64,000 nt of DNA from Muricea muricata (GCA_963855995.1 OY979718.1:59932564-59996563), one strand, 5' to 3'. Positions 44,425-55,430 are shown, numbered from the stretch's first letter. Program-made: numbers and translations. Notes: a model not told the origin generated them from the letters alone.

Positions 44425-46830
44425 GAAGGCTTTCGTTGAACATCATATGTAAAAAATAGTTCGCTTACATGTATGTCAAACTAGTAGCTGATTAATCATG
44501 TGACCTGTCATGGCCCATCGAAACGTAAAACTTCTGAAAGCTTCCTCTATCCTTCAAATCCAAAGTTTATGCGTATGTACGTTGAGATGTGTGCCGCCAT
44601 CCTCGAACCTTACTCCTTTCTTGTGTGTTTAATTGTTAGTATTGTATTGTCATCATGTCATTTATGTCTTTGTGTTTAATTCTTCTATTTTGTTTTATTT
44701 CTCTGTACTCTCTTTTGTAAAAAATAGTGTATATATGTGCAAGACACACTTTTAAAATTGATATTAGCTACGATAATGTAGATAGGTTATCTATAGTGTA
44801 CTTCATATATATGATTAAATTGTTGTAATACTAAATCTACTTGTTTAACTGTTCGTTTAACTGTGTCCAACCTATATGCTTATTAACGCACGTTTTGTTG
44901 GGAAAGTTGTACGACCTTTTCATTGTGATTTGGTGCATTGTGGTCTAGCTTAACTAAAAAAAATTAATTCCTTAAACCTTATATGGAGTATTTTCACTTT
45001 TTTGTACCGAATCTACACCAGCATGCACTTGTTTCATAAAAGTTTACATAGCCTGGGTTTGAGCATAACCCGCAAAATTCCGACCACCCGTGTTTAACAT
45101 AGTCACAATGCTTATGGATGTACTTCGCCGAGGCTACCCACATGTACGCTACGCGTACCTATTTTTTACATTATGTTTTGAAATTGCAACAAGTTAATAT
45201 TATGGTAGGTAATAAAGCTGTGATAAAAAATACATTTGTTCACATGTGTGTTGTCATGGTTACCGTGATAATTACCCACTAGTGGCAAAATAAGCACCTA
45301 TTTCGAAACACGATTAGGGCCTGGAGAATGGTCAAAGAACTTTAATCTTTGTTTCACATTGTGACTATAAACGATGTTTAGGAGCCAAACCTAAAAAAAT
45401 CTTAGGTAATGGCAAGCATCCCTGTTTTTTGAAGTTTTTCTCGCAAAATAGAAATTTCTGAAAAAATATGGTATCAAAGAAGAAATATAGGAATATTTCT
45501 AAAACATTTTTCAGTTTTTTTGGTTTATAGTACCTTGCCTAATGTAACATGTTGTTCGGTTGAAAATTTCAGTCCAATTGGTTAAAATCTGCCATTGATA
45601 TCGTGTATGAAATTTTCATTATTGAACGAATTATATAATTCGAGAAATACAGCTTTAAAGTTATGTTGCAAAGTATCTGCGAATTTATAATTTTAAAGCC
45701 ATAAAATTTAAATGAAAAGCCTCTTAAAAGTATCCTAGTTTAAGGGTCTCCTTTTATTTTCTATTATCTGGTAATATTTTCGGTTATCGGCATGCTTCCA
45801 AGGCTTGTTGTAGTGCCTTTGTTGCTATTTTCGTGTTGCTGTTTTTGTGCTCTTTCACTTTGTCAACATAATATTCGCTTGTTTCTGCATTTATCCTTTA
45901 AAAAGTATTTATCGCAGCCAAACCAGCAATATTTACTACACGATCTTTGCATTCAACCGGGTTTCGCATGAATTTTAAATGTACAACATCCCAATTATAA
46001 AATTACTTTTCCAGCTGGCACTTTTCTTATGCACGTTCCTAATATAATTTATATCGACTTGGACTCGCGCATTACTTCGTTTAAGGCTAATGAGATTAAA
46101 GGATATTACAAACATAAACGATTCTGAGTAATTGTGAAAATTTTGGCATGGCCCATAGCCCCCTGCAGCCAAAACAAAGAAATTATAGTACAATATAAAT
46201 ATTTCGAAACATTAGAGCGGTACTTTCAACACCTCTAAGTTACGGATATGAAGCCAGTTTTCATATAATTTCAAATGCTTGTGGACAGATTTAACATCAG
46301 CCTCTCAGCACTACCGAGTCGTGTATAAATTCGTAAAATATTCGACGACTTACGCAGTGTTTATATCACACAGTCTTCGTGCAACAGAGATCGGGCTCCT
46401 CGGACTTTATGATGTCCTCATCCAACAGATTCTGGTTAAATCTAGGCCGTAAACACTTTACAAGCTTCACGCTTCGAAAAGAATACACCACGTGGTCAGC
46501 TCAAAATTATTTCTAAAAGCCTTTAAAAACATATTAAAAGTTCCCTTTTCGATGCCAAACATTCATAGCATTATTTCTAGTTGCTTAATGCTTTATAATA
46601 TACAAAAAAAATTTTGACTAAATTTCTAAATTTTTTGTATAAGACCCCCCTTAAAGCGAACTATCTGAACAGCAAGCGTTTTCATATTTGGATCAGCGTG
46701 GGTGGCTGCGAGTACTTGAGTATAAACCATATTAGATTTAGGCGTTCCTGCTCATTTAGGCTGCTTCCGGGGGCAAAACCTTGTTTAAACCAGAGTAGCG
46801 ACTTGTATTCTGCGCACTTCTTGTATTCCC
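44425..46830. other. No gene recognised
   Basis: AT-rich sequence. It includes the hairpin motif GTACGCTACGCGTACC with a following T-run at 45146-45167. No open frame of interest. Confidence 0.55.
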
Positions 46831-46839
46831 TCCATTCCA

Positions 46840-47230
46840 TTCGCATTCCCTAATTAGACAAACTTTTAAATTCGAAAACAATTTTAGCGCACTGGTTGGA
46901 AAGAGCTTTCTAAATTTAGTGAAATTGTGAAGTTTGGTTGCAAAATATTGTAAAATGTGGAAAATATAGTCCTGTAAAGTTTGCAAATTTTGTAAACTTT
47001 TGTATTACGAACGGAAACGCGTCACCAGTATGGGGAAATGTGGTAACGCTTTTTCCCGCGTGATACAAAAGTATACAAAATTCGCAAACTTTACATTACT
47101 ATATTTTCGTCATTTTACAATATTTTACAACCAAATTTCACAATTTCACTAAATTTAGGAAGCTCTTTCCAACTGTGCTAAAATTGTTTTCAAATTTAAA
47201 AGTTTGTCTAATTGGGGAATGGTCCATTCC
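46840..47230. mobile_element. Fold-back MITE, copy 2 (uninterrupted)
   Basis: About 390 bp. The left arm AATTAGACAAACTTTTAAAT pairs with the right arm ATTTAAAAGTTTGTCTAATT. The same family as 6842-7519; it shows the empty TTAA site used there. It abuts or lies in the left end of the Ty3-like remnant. Confidence 0.85.
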
Positions 47231-47366
47231 CAATCCTCATACCATAACAAACCTCTCAACCGGTACCCTTCACTCCCACAATAAGTCAATAGCAACCTAA
47301 TTATATCCCATGCTTGTCCTATTAATGAATGTTTAGACTCTCCGTCTAGTCATGACTGACAGAATG

Positions 47367-48080
47367 TCACACTCCCCTCTTGAAAAGAGGAAAGTTTGCT
47401 AAAACTTTCGTCCATGTTGAACATCGCGACAAACAGTCCTCAATAAGATTTTCTCTCCCCTTCGTATGCTGTTTGTCCAGATCATATTTCTGCAGAAACA
47501 AACTCCAGCTCACCAGCCGTTGATTTTTGTCCTTAATCTTGTGGAGGAATACCAAAGGATTATGATCGTTAAATACTGTTAACCGCGAATTAGAAGCTGT
47601 AACGTAGATTTCAAAATGCTGCAGAACCAGACAACTAGCTAAACACTCTTTCTCGATCGTCGAATAGTTCCTTTGGCTTTTATCCAGTTTGCGAGAAAAA
47701 TAACACACAGGATGATCTATTCCCTTATCATCATTTTGCAGCAGCACAGCTCCAACTGCAGCGTTGCTGGCGTCGACAGCCAATTTAATTGGGTGGTCGA
47801 AATTAGGCGCCGATAGTATAGGAGCACTCACTAAAGAAAAACTTCAGAAAAAATCAATGTTCTTCTTTAACAGGGCAGTCATTGGTTGCGTAATACTCGA
47901 GAAGTTGAGACAAAACTTTCTACAGTACCCAGCCATACCCAGAAATCTCATTAACTGTTTCCTCGAGGTGAGTCTGGGAAAGTTGAGAATCACCAAAATC
48001 TTTGCTTGCACGGGTTTAACATGAACTTGTCCAACTTCGTGACCCAAATACGTAACTCTGTTGTACACCCGAATTCACTT
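47367..48080 (-). pseudogene. Ty3-like RT thumb and RNase H
   Basis: RT thumb: VTYLGHEVGQVHVKP then RFLGMAGYCRKFCLNF. After a frame change near 47840, RNase H follows: LAVDASNAAVGAVLLQ (Asp), HPVCYFSRKLDKSQRNYSTI (Glu near the end), DHNPLVFL and ENLIEDCLSR. The catalytic RT palm is absent because of the internal deletion. The frame ends FKRGV just before the LTR-like TGTGACATTC. Confidence 0.87.
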
Positions 48081-48130
48081 TTCAGTAAATTTATTGTATT
48101 ATATTTTATAAAACCTAATGAATGCTGTAC

Positions 48131-48268
48131 AGTAGCGTAAGAACTGGTAGCGTGGGGACCCCGCCCCCAATTATAAAAATGTAGGGGCCGGGTTATATAA
48201 TATATATAGACCTCTCGCCTCATGGTGCTGGGTTGTGCCCCCACAATAATTACTTTCTTCCTACGCCC
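48131..48268. mobile_element. hAT-type MITE with 8-bp target duplication TGCTGTAC
   Basis: 138 bp. Ends AGTAGCGTAAGAA and TTCCTACGCCC are imperfectly inverted. The duplication TGCTGTAC is at 48123-48130 and 48269-48276. It splits the Ty3-like integrase exactly after ESVQ. Confidence 0.82.
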
Positions 48269-48276
48269 TGCTGTAC

Positions 48277-48561
48277 GGACTCTCTAGCAGCAAACAACAA
48301 TAAATAAATTCCTTTATCCCAACACTTTTCTGTATCAAAATAGTATGTTTTAATCATTGTTTTCAAAGCTGGATGGAGCCGCTCTAAAGCGCCTTGGCTT
48401 TCTGGATGGTAAGCTGAAGATGAATACTGTTCTGTTTTCAGTTTATACATTACTTGCTGGGAGATCCCGGGCATAAAATTTGGAACCTTGATCTGATTGA
48501 CTCGACTTAGGAAGTCCGAATAGTGAAAAGAATTTTATTAAAGCATGAACTATAGTTTTTG
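48277..48561 (-). pseudogene. Ty3-like integrase core, second half
   Basis: KTIVHALIKFFSLFGLP, then QSDQGSKF (second catalytic Asp), SSAYHPESQGALERLH (catalytic Glu) and LLLFAARESVQ. After that a MITE intervenes (48131-48268), and the frame resumes briefly (HSLGF) before the internal deletion. It joins the first half at 50405 across the 1.8-kb insertion. Confidence 0.87.
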
Positions 48562-50404
48562 TGTCTACTGTGTACAGTAGACACATATGTCGTCGTGTAG
48601 CTTGAGTGGGTTGTATGTTTATGGGGATTCTAATTTCGTAAGTTTCCGTATTCCGTACGTTTACGTATAAGTCCAAATATGGCTTCGCCGTAGGCATGCA
48701 AGCTTTGTGCACATATTTTGACATTTGTGTATAATATTGGTATTCTTGCTGTGAATTCTGTATGCTGGAATATTTTGATCGTCATTTAATACATACTATC
48801 GCCATCTTACCATCAACAGACGTCTGCAGTATTAAGGTGAGATAGATTATCTTATCAAAGTCTTTGTTGTGATAATAACATAATACTCGATCATGCACGC
48901 ATATGTATTCAGTTCGAACGAAATTAATCTACTTGTGCAAAGTTCGTGAATTTCAACTGTTTATCCAAGCCACTTTTACTCCGGCTTGTTCGCTTCGGAA
49001 AATTTTCCTCTGGAGATTTAAATTGGAAGTAGAAAGCTGACTATGTCTGAGATGGGATTAACTGTAATGACTCCTTGGCAGGGGACCATACTGTTATATA
49101 AGTGTAAAGTCTTCTAGTTTCTTCCGACTTCTGGTACTGTTTGCATGTCAGATATCGGTCCATTAAAGTACACTGCAAGTTGTAAGAAAAAAACGCCGTG
49201 TTTAATGATGAATTAATGGCAGAACCTGGCAACTCTTGAGTTCTGTCATTGTCAGAGAATTTTCTGTATGACTATAACTTGATGACTTGTCACTTGGAGA
49301 ATTTATTATGAAGTAGATCAGCTCTTTCGTTTACTTAATAGTCCATGTTGGTTTTGTATCTATATACACAGTATGTGAACAAACTATTTATACAATTTAA
49401 TAACCAAAAAATATTTGAATCACAGATTCATGAAATATTTGATTATTACTTTGTGAGGGTGCATTGGTCACAGGGAGAGTCCTAAGTTTATAAATAAACT
49501 TTCCCTTGTAGTATATTCAATGTTAAAGATCACTTCCAATAATTCACTGCCAATGATTATTGGTTTCCTAGAAACCTTACACAACAATTCTACTATCAGG
49601 TGTGGATGGTCTTGGTCACAAGAAAATACTTTACGTTTCAAGATATTTGCTTCACGTCATCAAAGGAAAGAACTGGACCATTTATTTGTTCACTTCAAAG
49701 CTGAACAAAACAACTGATGACAGCAACAATATTCTCTAACAAAAATTGATTTTTAAGACCTGTTCGAGTTATAGACGTTGCCCTACCTGAACAATTGGGT
49801 ACAATATGATGAATAAATGACTTGGCATTGCTTAACAATTGAAATATTAACTAAAATTTCCACGCACTAAAGCCTAGCTTCCATTTAATCATAAATGTTG
49901 TGAATATCAAAGTAACCGATCTGATAGAATGTGTAGATCAATCTACACTTATGACTAACATGACCAATTTAAATGGCAGCCTCGATAATCATACGTAGGT
50001 GTTTACAGAGCATGAGTATTATGAATATTTCCCCTTTCCAACTTATTAGTAAACACCATTGAATATAGCTATTTTAATTATTGACATCAACACCAGTCAT
50101 GGACTGTGCAACATAAGCAACTGACAAATTATGGGGAAATGTAGTTTGAAATACTTTAACACATCAGTGGCTTTACGGAATTGCAACCATTGTATTTAGC
50201 ATTACAGTATATTCTTTTTTACATTTGCATGCAAAGTATGTAAAACTTTGATTATTTTCATCAATTTTTGTCGCTCATATTGTGCATTCGACTATTTGGT
50301 TATCAACCTTAATTCAATTAGCTGTATCTTGTTCATATCACATATCCACATTCATCTCTTTTTGCTTGCAAGTCACAGTAGACACATGTACGCTTTAGCG
50401 TACC
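48562..50404. mobile_element. 1.84-kb non-coding insertion with hairpin ends (Helentron-like, non-autonomous)
   Basis: It splits the integrase codons between RDIETK and TIVHAL. The left end is an imperfect palindrome GTGTCTACTG..CAGTAGACAC. The right end is ACAGTAGACACAT, then GTACGCTTTAGCGTAC and CTA. The 13-bp word ACAGTAGACACAT occurs near both ends. TTTTTGT borders both sides and may be a 7-bp duplication or a T-run target. Only short frames inside. Confidence 0.78.
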
Positions 50405-50868
50405 TATTTTTGTTTCAATGTCTCGCAACGGAATCGCTTTCGGAAATCTTGTTGAGGCACACATTATGGTCAAAAGATACTGATTACTTGATTTATTTTT
50501 GGTAGTGGGCCAACAAAATCGATGATAACTCGGCTAAAAGGTTCTTCAAACGCTGGAAACGCCTTATAGGAATCGTTTGATTAAGTTTTCCTACCACTTG
50601 ACAGTTGACAGGTATGACACGACCGGCAAAATTCAATAACATCTTTTTCAATGATAGCCAATAAAAATGTTCAGAAATTTTGTGCCACGTTTTCTTTGAA
50701 CCTAGATGACCGGCTAACGGAGTTTCATGCGCTAAGCTCAGGATTTCATGGCTACAAACCTTTGGAATCACAATTTGATATTTAACTGCACATTCATCGT
50801 ATGCAGAAATATCAGGCGGTCTCCATTTTCCATTAAAATGTTATTTTGAAAAAAGTAACGTAAACGAG
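50405..50868 (-). pseudogene. Ty3-like integrase zinc-binding part and first catalytic Asp
   Basis: ILSLAHETPLAGHLGSKKTW (HH of the HHCC finger), an altered CC pair around GRVIPVNCQ, then PFSRVIIDFVGPLP with the first catalytic Asp and LLTIMCASTRFPKAIPLRD. One finger Cys seems mutated to Gly. The frame shifts near 50500. Confidence 0.85.
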
Positions 50869-50876
50869 ACTTTCAG

Positions 50877-51080
50877 CAGTGGCGGATCCAGGGCAGGTCA
50901 AAATAATTATAGCAGCCCAATTTTAAATTCAAAATAACTTTATAACAATGTCATAGGTTATGAATTTCAAAAGAATGACATCTATAACCAATGAAATTGC
51001 TTTGAAGGTATTTTAAAATGTAAGTATATCCAAGAATGAGCTATAGTAATTTATTTTGACTTACGCTAGATCAGCCACTG
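50877..51080. mobile_element. hAT-type MITE with 8-bp target duplication ACTTTCAG
   Basis: 204 bp with terminal repeats CAGTGGCGGATC and GATCAGCCACTG. ACTTTCAG is duplicated at 50869-50876 and 51081-51088. An 8-bp duplication and a CAGTGGCGGATC end are typical of hAT-derived MITEs. Confidence 0.92.
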
Positions 51081-51088
51081 ACTTTCAG

Positions 51089-51660
51089 ACAGTTCATTTT
51101 CTTCAACAGCTTTTTGAAACAGTGTCAAAATTTCTGAATCTTCATGTTGTTTCGTAATAAGAGATCTCGAAATCGATTGCGGTATATTTTTGTTCGCAAA
51201 CAGATCAGACTCCTTTTATTTCTCATTTCCAAAAACTAATACATTTGTAAGGCACGACTCGGCTAAGTGGACGTCGTCGGTATGTTTATCATTCGCTCTA
51301 CGGAATCATTTGTAGCTCCAGCAATTGCTCGAGTAACAACACATGAAGGATACAAATCAGGAAATTCCTCCTCAATAGGATCAGGGGCCGGTCGTATAAA
51401 AAAGTGAGTGTAAAGTTAACTATGATTAGTGGAAACGTCAATCAATCAGAACAACGTATTTTGTGCTTTGTACAATCGGCCTCAAGACTTTGATCCAAGG
51501 ATTTTAACTACTTTGTCGCCGGCAAGGTCATTTCCAAGAAGTAAGTTAATAGTTAATACCTTTAAAGGGCAAACTCGGCTTTATTCCTACTTTAACAGGT
51601 CCAGAAACAGTCAGAAACCAATTTCGAAGGTAAGCCAGAGCTTGAGTCTATGCACAGTTT
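51089..51660 (-). pseudogene. Ty3-like protease end and spacer before integrase
   Basis: The minus strand reads LLGNDLAGDKV near 51510-51540, a motif at the end of the retropepsin region in this clade. Then FPDLYPSCVVTRAIA (about 51370-51325) and an acidic spacer follow. Several stops are present. It continues into the integrase across the 204-bp hAT-type MITE. Confidence 0.72.
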
Positions 51661-52081
51661 GAAATCACATCTTGTACTGTATATAGAAAAAATAACTAAT
51701 TTTATGTGCAATTGTTCCCAGGTCATAATATTTAGCTCCTTTGTGCACGAAACTCTTAAACTTGTTTTATACTTTCGGCTTATCCACCGGTTCACCTAAT
51801 CAGAACTGATATTCAGGGGCTATTGAATATCCACTACCCTCCCCCCTGAGAATTTACCTACATTTTAACTGATTACAAAAATTTTATTGACATAATATAA
51901 TTTACACTACTACTGCTTGTATACGTAACACCTCCCCAGTAACTTCCATGTTCATAGGTTTCTATATATTTTATAATTTGCAATACCGCATAACAGCCAT
52001 GCATCATTTTACATCTGATTAACTATAATTAATATTGATGTTACAATACTCAGCACGTGAGATATCAGAATAGGACGAGTG
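51661..52081. other. No gene seen
   Basis: Between the Ty3-like remnant and the NPC2-like gene. Possibly older retrotransposon sequence, but no readable domain. Confidence 0.55.
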
Positions 52082-52087
52082 TTTATT
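52082..52087 (-). terminator. AATAAA directly abutting the NPC2-like stop codon
   Basis: On the minus strand the stop TGA is followed without a gap by AATAAA. If used, the 3' UTR would be only about 15-30 nt. Confidence 0.5.
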
Positions 52088-52546
52088 TCAGTGTATTTTC
52101 GCCTGAAACTCGAGGCACACCAAGTCTTCGCCACTGGATTTGAATTCAATTTTAGCTACGATATTCAATTTGGGAGCAAACGGTGGGACAGTTAATGCAA
52201 GGGATACTACGACATCAATATCAGGTTTCAATGGGCAAGTGACATTATGCCCCGTGCATAAATCCTTGTCTGGAAGGGGAAATGGCACCACTACTCCTCC
52301 GAATATAGCATGTAGAAGGATTGTTCCATTTTTTATGATCTTGTTTGGTGTAACCCTCATCGACCCTTCGTACTTCTTACCAGCCGAGATCATACAAAGT
52401 TCAGCAGTAGAACCCTCATCACAATCCATTTGAAAAGCTGAAAATGTACCCAGGATGCTGCCGCAGTCTTTAGTTTGTAGGACAATTCCAATGGATTCTT
52501 TGACTGCCACCGCAAACATCAATAATAAGAGAAATCTTAAAGCCAT
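52088..52546 (-). CDS. NPC2-like (ML-domain) secreted lipid-binding protein, single exon
   Basis: 152 codons, intact. Residues 1-20 form a signal peptide (MALRFLLLLMFAVAVKESIG). The mature ML domain begins with KDCGS, as in NPC2. Six Cys remain at the places of the three conserved disulfides: DCG, DCDEG, LCM, DLC, TCP and VCLEF. VVVPFPLPDKDLC matches NPC2's 'VPFPIP..DGC' loop. NPC2 carries cholesterol and related lipids in lysosomes or outside the cell. Cnidarians have several extra NPC2 copies, some linked in the literature to algal symbiosis. The lack of introns could mean a retrocopy that stayed active or an intronless family branch. Confidence 0.9.
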   Translation of the reverse strand: MALRFLLLLMFAVAVKESIGIVLQTKDCGSILGTFSAFQMDCDEGSTAELCMISAGKKYEGSMRVTPNKIIKNGTILLHAIFGGVVVPFPLPDKDLCTGHNVTCPLKPDIDVVVSLALTVPPFAPKLNIVAKIEFKSSGEDLVCLEFQAKIH

Positions 52547-53190
52547 ATTTGCAAAGCCCTTCTTAATTTTGAAACTTCGTCGAAGAACAGCAATGTGAAA
52601 TAGTTAGCCGTGAATGATAAGCACGAGATTCAACTTTGGACCGTTCCACGTAACCTAGTACGTAACGAAAACAGGAAATTGGGGGGCGGAATTTATTTGT
52701 CAAGCGATGAAAACATGAATTAGCAACACAATAAAGTGAATAAACATACAAAGTTTATGCTATTGGCGGTTTGCATTTATAAAAACATGAAAGATGTGAC
52801 AGTCACTGGTTGCAGGAAAAAAACTGGGTTGCCTGGTAACTAAAGAAACAAAGGACAAATAGAAAGACAAACAAAGAGCATTGTCCTGTTGACCGAGCAA
52901 TCTGCCATAAATAATTCCAACACTCAAAGTACAACACGAGCAAACGAGCAATAACTATCGGTTAATGAAATATACTTTAAAAAACAGCAAAAAACGTCGA
53001 GGTAGATTTGGTAATCGCTCGTGCCCCAATAGAACTAATGAAACATTCTTTTGTGCCCCACCAACAAGATGGCCGTCGTGCAAGTCAAGAATTGCAATCG
53101 ACGCGACGGAAACGCGACGTATAAAACGGGCCTGAAGCGCTCGCCGGGTAAAAGAAATGCTCTACATTTCTCAATAGACAATACTTATGA
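52547..53190. other. Upstream of the NPC2-like gene; no other gene seen
   Basis: Holds the presumed promoter of the minus-strand NPC2-like gene. No clear TATA box was recognised. Confidence 0.5.
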
Positions 53191-53254
53191 AAAAATCAAA
53201 TAAAGTATAATTTTGTGGAAACACCACGTAATTTCATTATCGCAATTCGCAAAG

Positions 53255-53285
53255 GTTTCGATCCGTAAGCTCGGATCTTCATCAG
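53255..53285 (-). ncRNA. Hammerhead-ribozyme-like core
   Basis: The minus strand reads CTGATGA, one A, a perfect 6-bp stem GATCCG/CGGATC with loop AGCTTA, then GAAAC. This is the conserved hammerhead core around stem II. I could not close stems I and III, so it may be a partial or coincidental motif. A decayed relative of the surrounding sequence lies at 55598-55670. Confidence 0.35.
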
Positions 53286-53584
53286 CAGAGGAGTCGCTAG
53301 CTCAACAAGGGAGGGGACATATTCATATATTCGTATTAGGCCTAATTGATTTCTTTTAAAATCGATTTCAAAAGAAATTAATTTACAGAACAGGAATATA
53401 TTCCAATATTCATCAGTGCCAATAATACAAGGAAAAAGGAACTTATTATTTAGAACTGGTGGGAGCAAAGAGACAGGCTCTAACATGTGCTCTTTAGGTG
53501 ATATAAAGACAATGTGCGTTGCGTAATTTTACTCGTGACTACCTTATTCGTCATCCTCCCACAGGTGCGAGTGACAATTTCGCC

Positions 53585-53731
53585 ACAGGGTTGCCAGATC
53601 ACTGCATTTTTGAGGCCAAATCTTCAACAATGCTCTTTGTTTTTCTTTGTACTTGCCTTTTGTTTTCTTTGTTTACTTGACTGCACTAATGACGATTTGG
53701 CCTCAAAAATGCAGTGATCTGGCAACCCTGT
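53585..53731. mobile_element. Short TIR element with 38-bp perfect inverted repeats
   Basis: 147 bp. Ends ACAGGGTTGCCAGATC and its complement; the 38-bp arms show no mismatch. The 6-bp duplication TTCGCC is at 53579-53584 and 53732-53737. The centre (CTTCAACAATGCTCTTTG) resembles 22620-22650. Confidence 0.9.
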
Positions 53732-53737
53732 TTCGCC

Positions 53738-55042
53738 TATGTAACTGCTCAAGCAAAAGCAAACTTATCCAGTTTTATAAAAGCCATTAACGACAAAACA
53801 TGAACGAGTAAATTTCAGGTAAATATTACGTTTATAATAGAGCATAAAAGAATTGAGTTTGATTTCACCAGAATTTTGAACTCGTACATCAGAACAGATC
53901 ATTCATCACGAGATGACGTTCTCCAGCTGTTCGTGCCTCACATGTGCATAAGGAAAGCTCTGATGACGTTTTCGTATGAAGTTGGGTCCACTGCACTCAA
54001 GTGGCCACTCACGTGAAGTTGGTGCATGTGAAATTACACATGTCTCACTCATTATCATTACCATTATCTCGACTGGTGCGACCCTAAATTGCATAGAGAT
54101 ACGGCTCAATTTTGCACTGACGAATCGTGGCTATATGAGAATTTAAATGCATTGTTACTAATGTGCGTAGCAAGTATATAACTTTTGAAATTAAGCTTAT
54201 TACATTTTAGGCTTGTTGCGTTTAGTATAATAAAGATTTAAAGAAAGACTTTGCTCATTGTGATAAAATGATTTGCATACATAATATAAGATGTTGCATG
54301 ACAGTCGCTAGCGATTTTAATTAAGGAGGCTCTCTGCAGTTTAACAGGCGTTTCAAAGATGCATCAAACGTTTACACTTGTCGTAAGAATCGGGGAAGGC
54401 TTCTTCTGGCCAATGTGATTGAGCGAATTATGTAGTTGAAAATTCTATTCTTGAAAAGCAACCTAATGTTTGTCCCACACTTTTTCATGAATTCACATAC
54501 ATCAGAGGGAGAGAATCCCAGATTCTTACGATAAGTGTGAACCAGGCTTTATTGACTTGGTGTGGGTGGCACCCCAAGTATAGCCCTGAATTCGAAAATA
54601 ATAAATAACGAAGCAGTAGCTGTAATATCATATACACAGTCCACAGATATGGAAAAAAACAAATTCTATTATTGCTTGAAAACACGTGGTATATTTCGGT
54701 ATTGTTCGGTTTCCGACGCTCCTCGAACAATTTCCCGAATTTTTTTTAAATTTTTGAATTCAGAATCTTGAGTTGCTGACAAAAGTTCACCTCGAATTTT
54801 CATCGATCCTAGATTGGTTTAAGATAATATGGTTTCTGAAGTACTTAGCGTGCTCATAGAAATAGATTTTTATAAAATCGGGCGGGAATTAATTACAATA
54901 TTTGAGTATAAAGTTTGTACTATCCATGCTTGCAAAAATGAATGATCACTTTTCAAAATAAAGGCTACACTTTTTGGTTGAAATTTATTGTTGAGTGAAA
55001 ATAATGCCGTGAAATGTGCTGCAAATACATAGTCGGTTCTTA
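53738..55042. other. No gene seen
   Basis: AT-rich non-coding sequence with short chance frames. Confidence 0.6.
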
Positions 55043-55045
55043 TTA

Positions 55046-55430
55046 GGCCTGGTTTATACGGCGTGCTATGAGCGCACTGAAATAATTAGTTAAATAATGA
55101 GCACGCTCATAGCACGCCGTATAAATCAAACTGGCTCGCTCCCTGAATTAGGTTCGCTCCTGACCGTGCGGCTCGCTCCTCAATGACGTTCCGAACGCTA
55201 ATAGCACGGTTAAGCACGTCTCTGATTTAAAGCTAGCGCTAGCAGCGAACCAAATTACATGCTAATTGCTTGTAATTTATTATAATTTAAAACATATTTA
55301 TACCTCAACTAACAAATTTGGCTCGCTGACCGTCGTCAGGTATAAATCAAAAATGCATGCAACAAGCGTGCCAGACCGTGCCACATAAATAATTAGTTCG
55401 GTGCGCTCATAGCACGCCGTATGGACCAGG
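55046..55430. mobile_element. Fold-back MITE with TTA flanks (Harbinger-like)
   Basis: About 385 bp. The left end CTGGTTTATACGGCGTGC is matched by an inverted right end. The motif GAGCGCACTGAAATAATTAG and its inverted forms recur inside. TTA borders both ends; a 3-bp TTA duplication suits PIF/Harbinger, but this is a weak criterion. Confidence 0.8.

Larger units (their letters stand above)
38440..45167 (+). mobile_element. Helitron/Helentron-type element, degraded, with direct-repeat flanks
   Basis: Core genes at 39132-43130 encode Rep (HUH), PIF1-like helicase and an APE-type endonuclease, the set known for Helentrons. Non-coding flanks at 38440-39130 and 43340-44420 share a colinear series of diverged blocks (AGCTRC.., ATCAATGCGATAYCAA, GACACATTGAYACARGACAA). 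A possible 3' end is the hairpin GTACGCTACGCGTACC at 45146-45161. Outer limits are uncertain. Confidence 0.75.
47232..51660 (-). mobile_element. Gmr1-like Ty3/Gypsy retrotransposon remnant with integrase upstream of RT
   Basis: Reading on the minus strand: protease end (LLGNDLAGDKV, about 51560-51500), spacer with YPSCVVTRA, integrase zinc-binding part, integrase core, then RT thumb and RNase H, and a presumed 3' LTR start (TGTGACATTCTGTCAG) at about 47373. The INT-RT-RH order is the one known for Gmr1-like elements. An internal deletion removed the integrase tail and most of RT. Three insertions interrupt it (48131-48268, 48562-50404, 50877-51080). Confidence 0.82.

Noticed and set aside
48562..48724. 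Integrase-like frame extending upstream to 48724
   Set aside because: Integrase homology starts only at KTIVHAL; the part upstream belongs to the 1.84-kb insertion.
47367..50771. Ty3 fragments shuffled by rearrangement because integrase precedes RT
   Set aside because: INT before RT is the natural order in Gmr1-like elements, and all parts are on the same strand in a consistent order.
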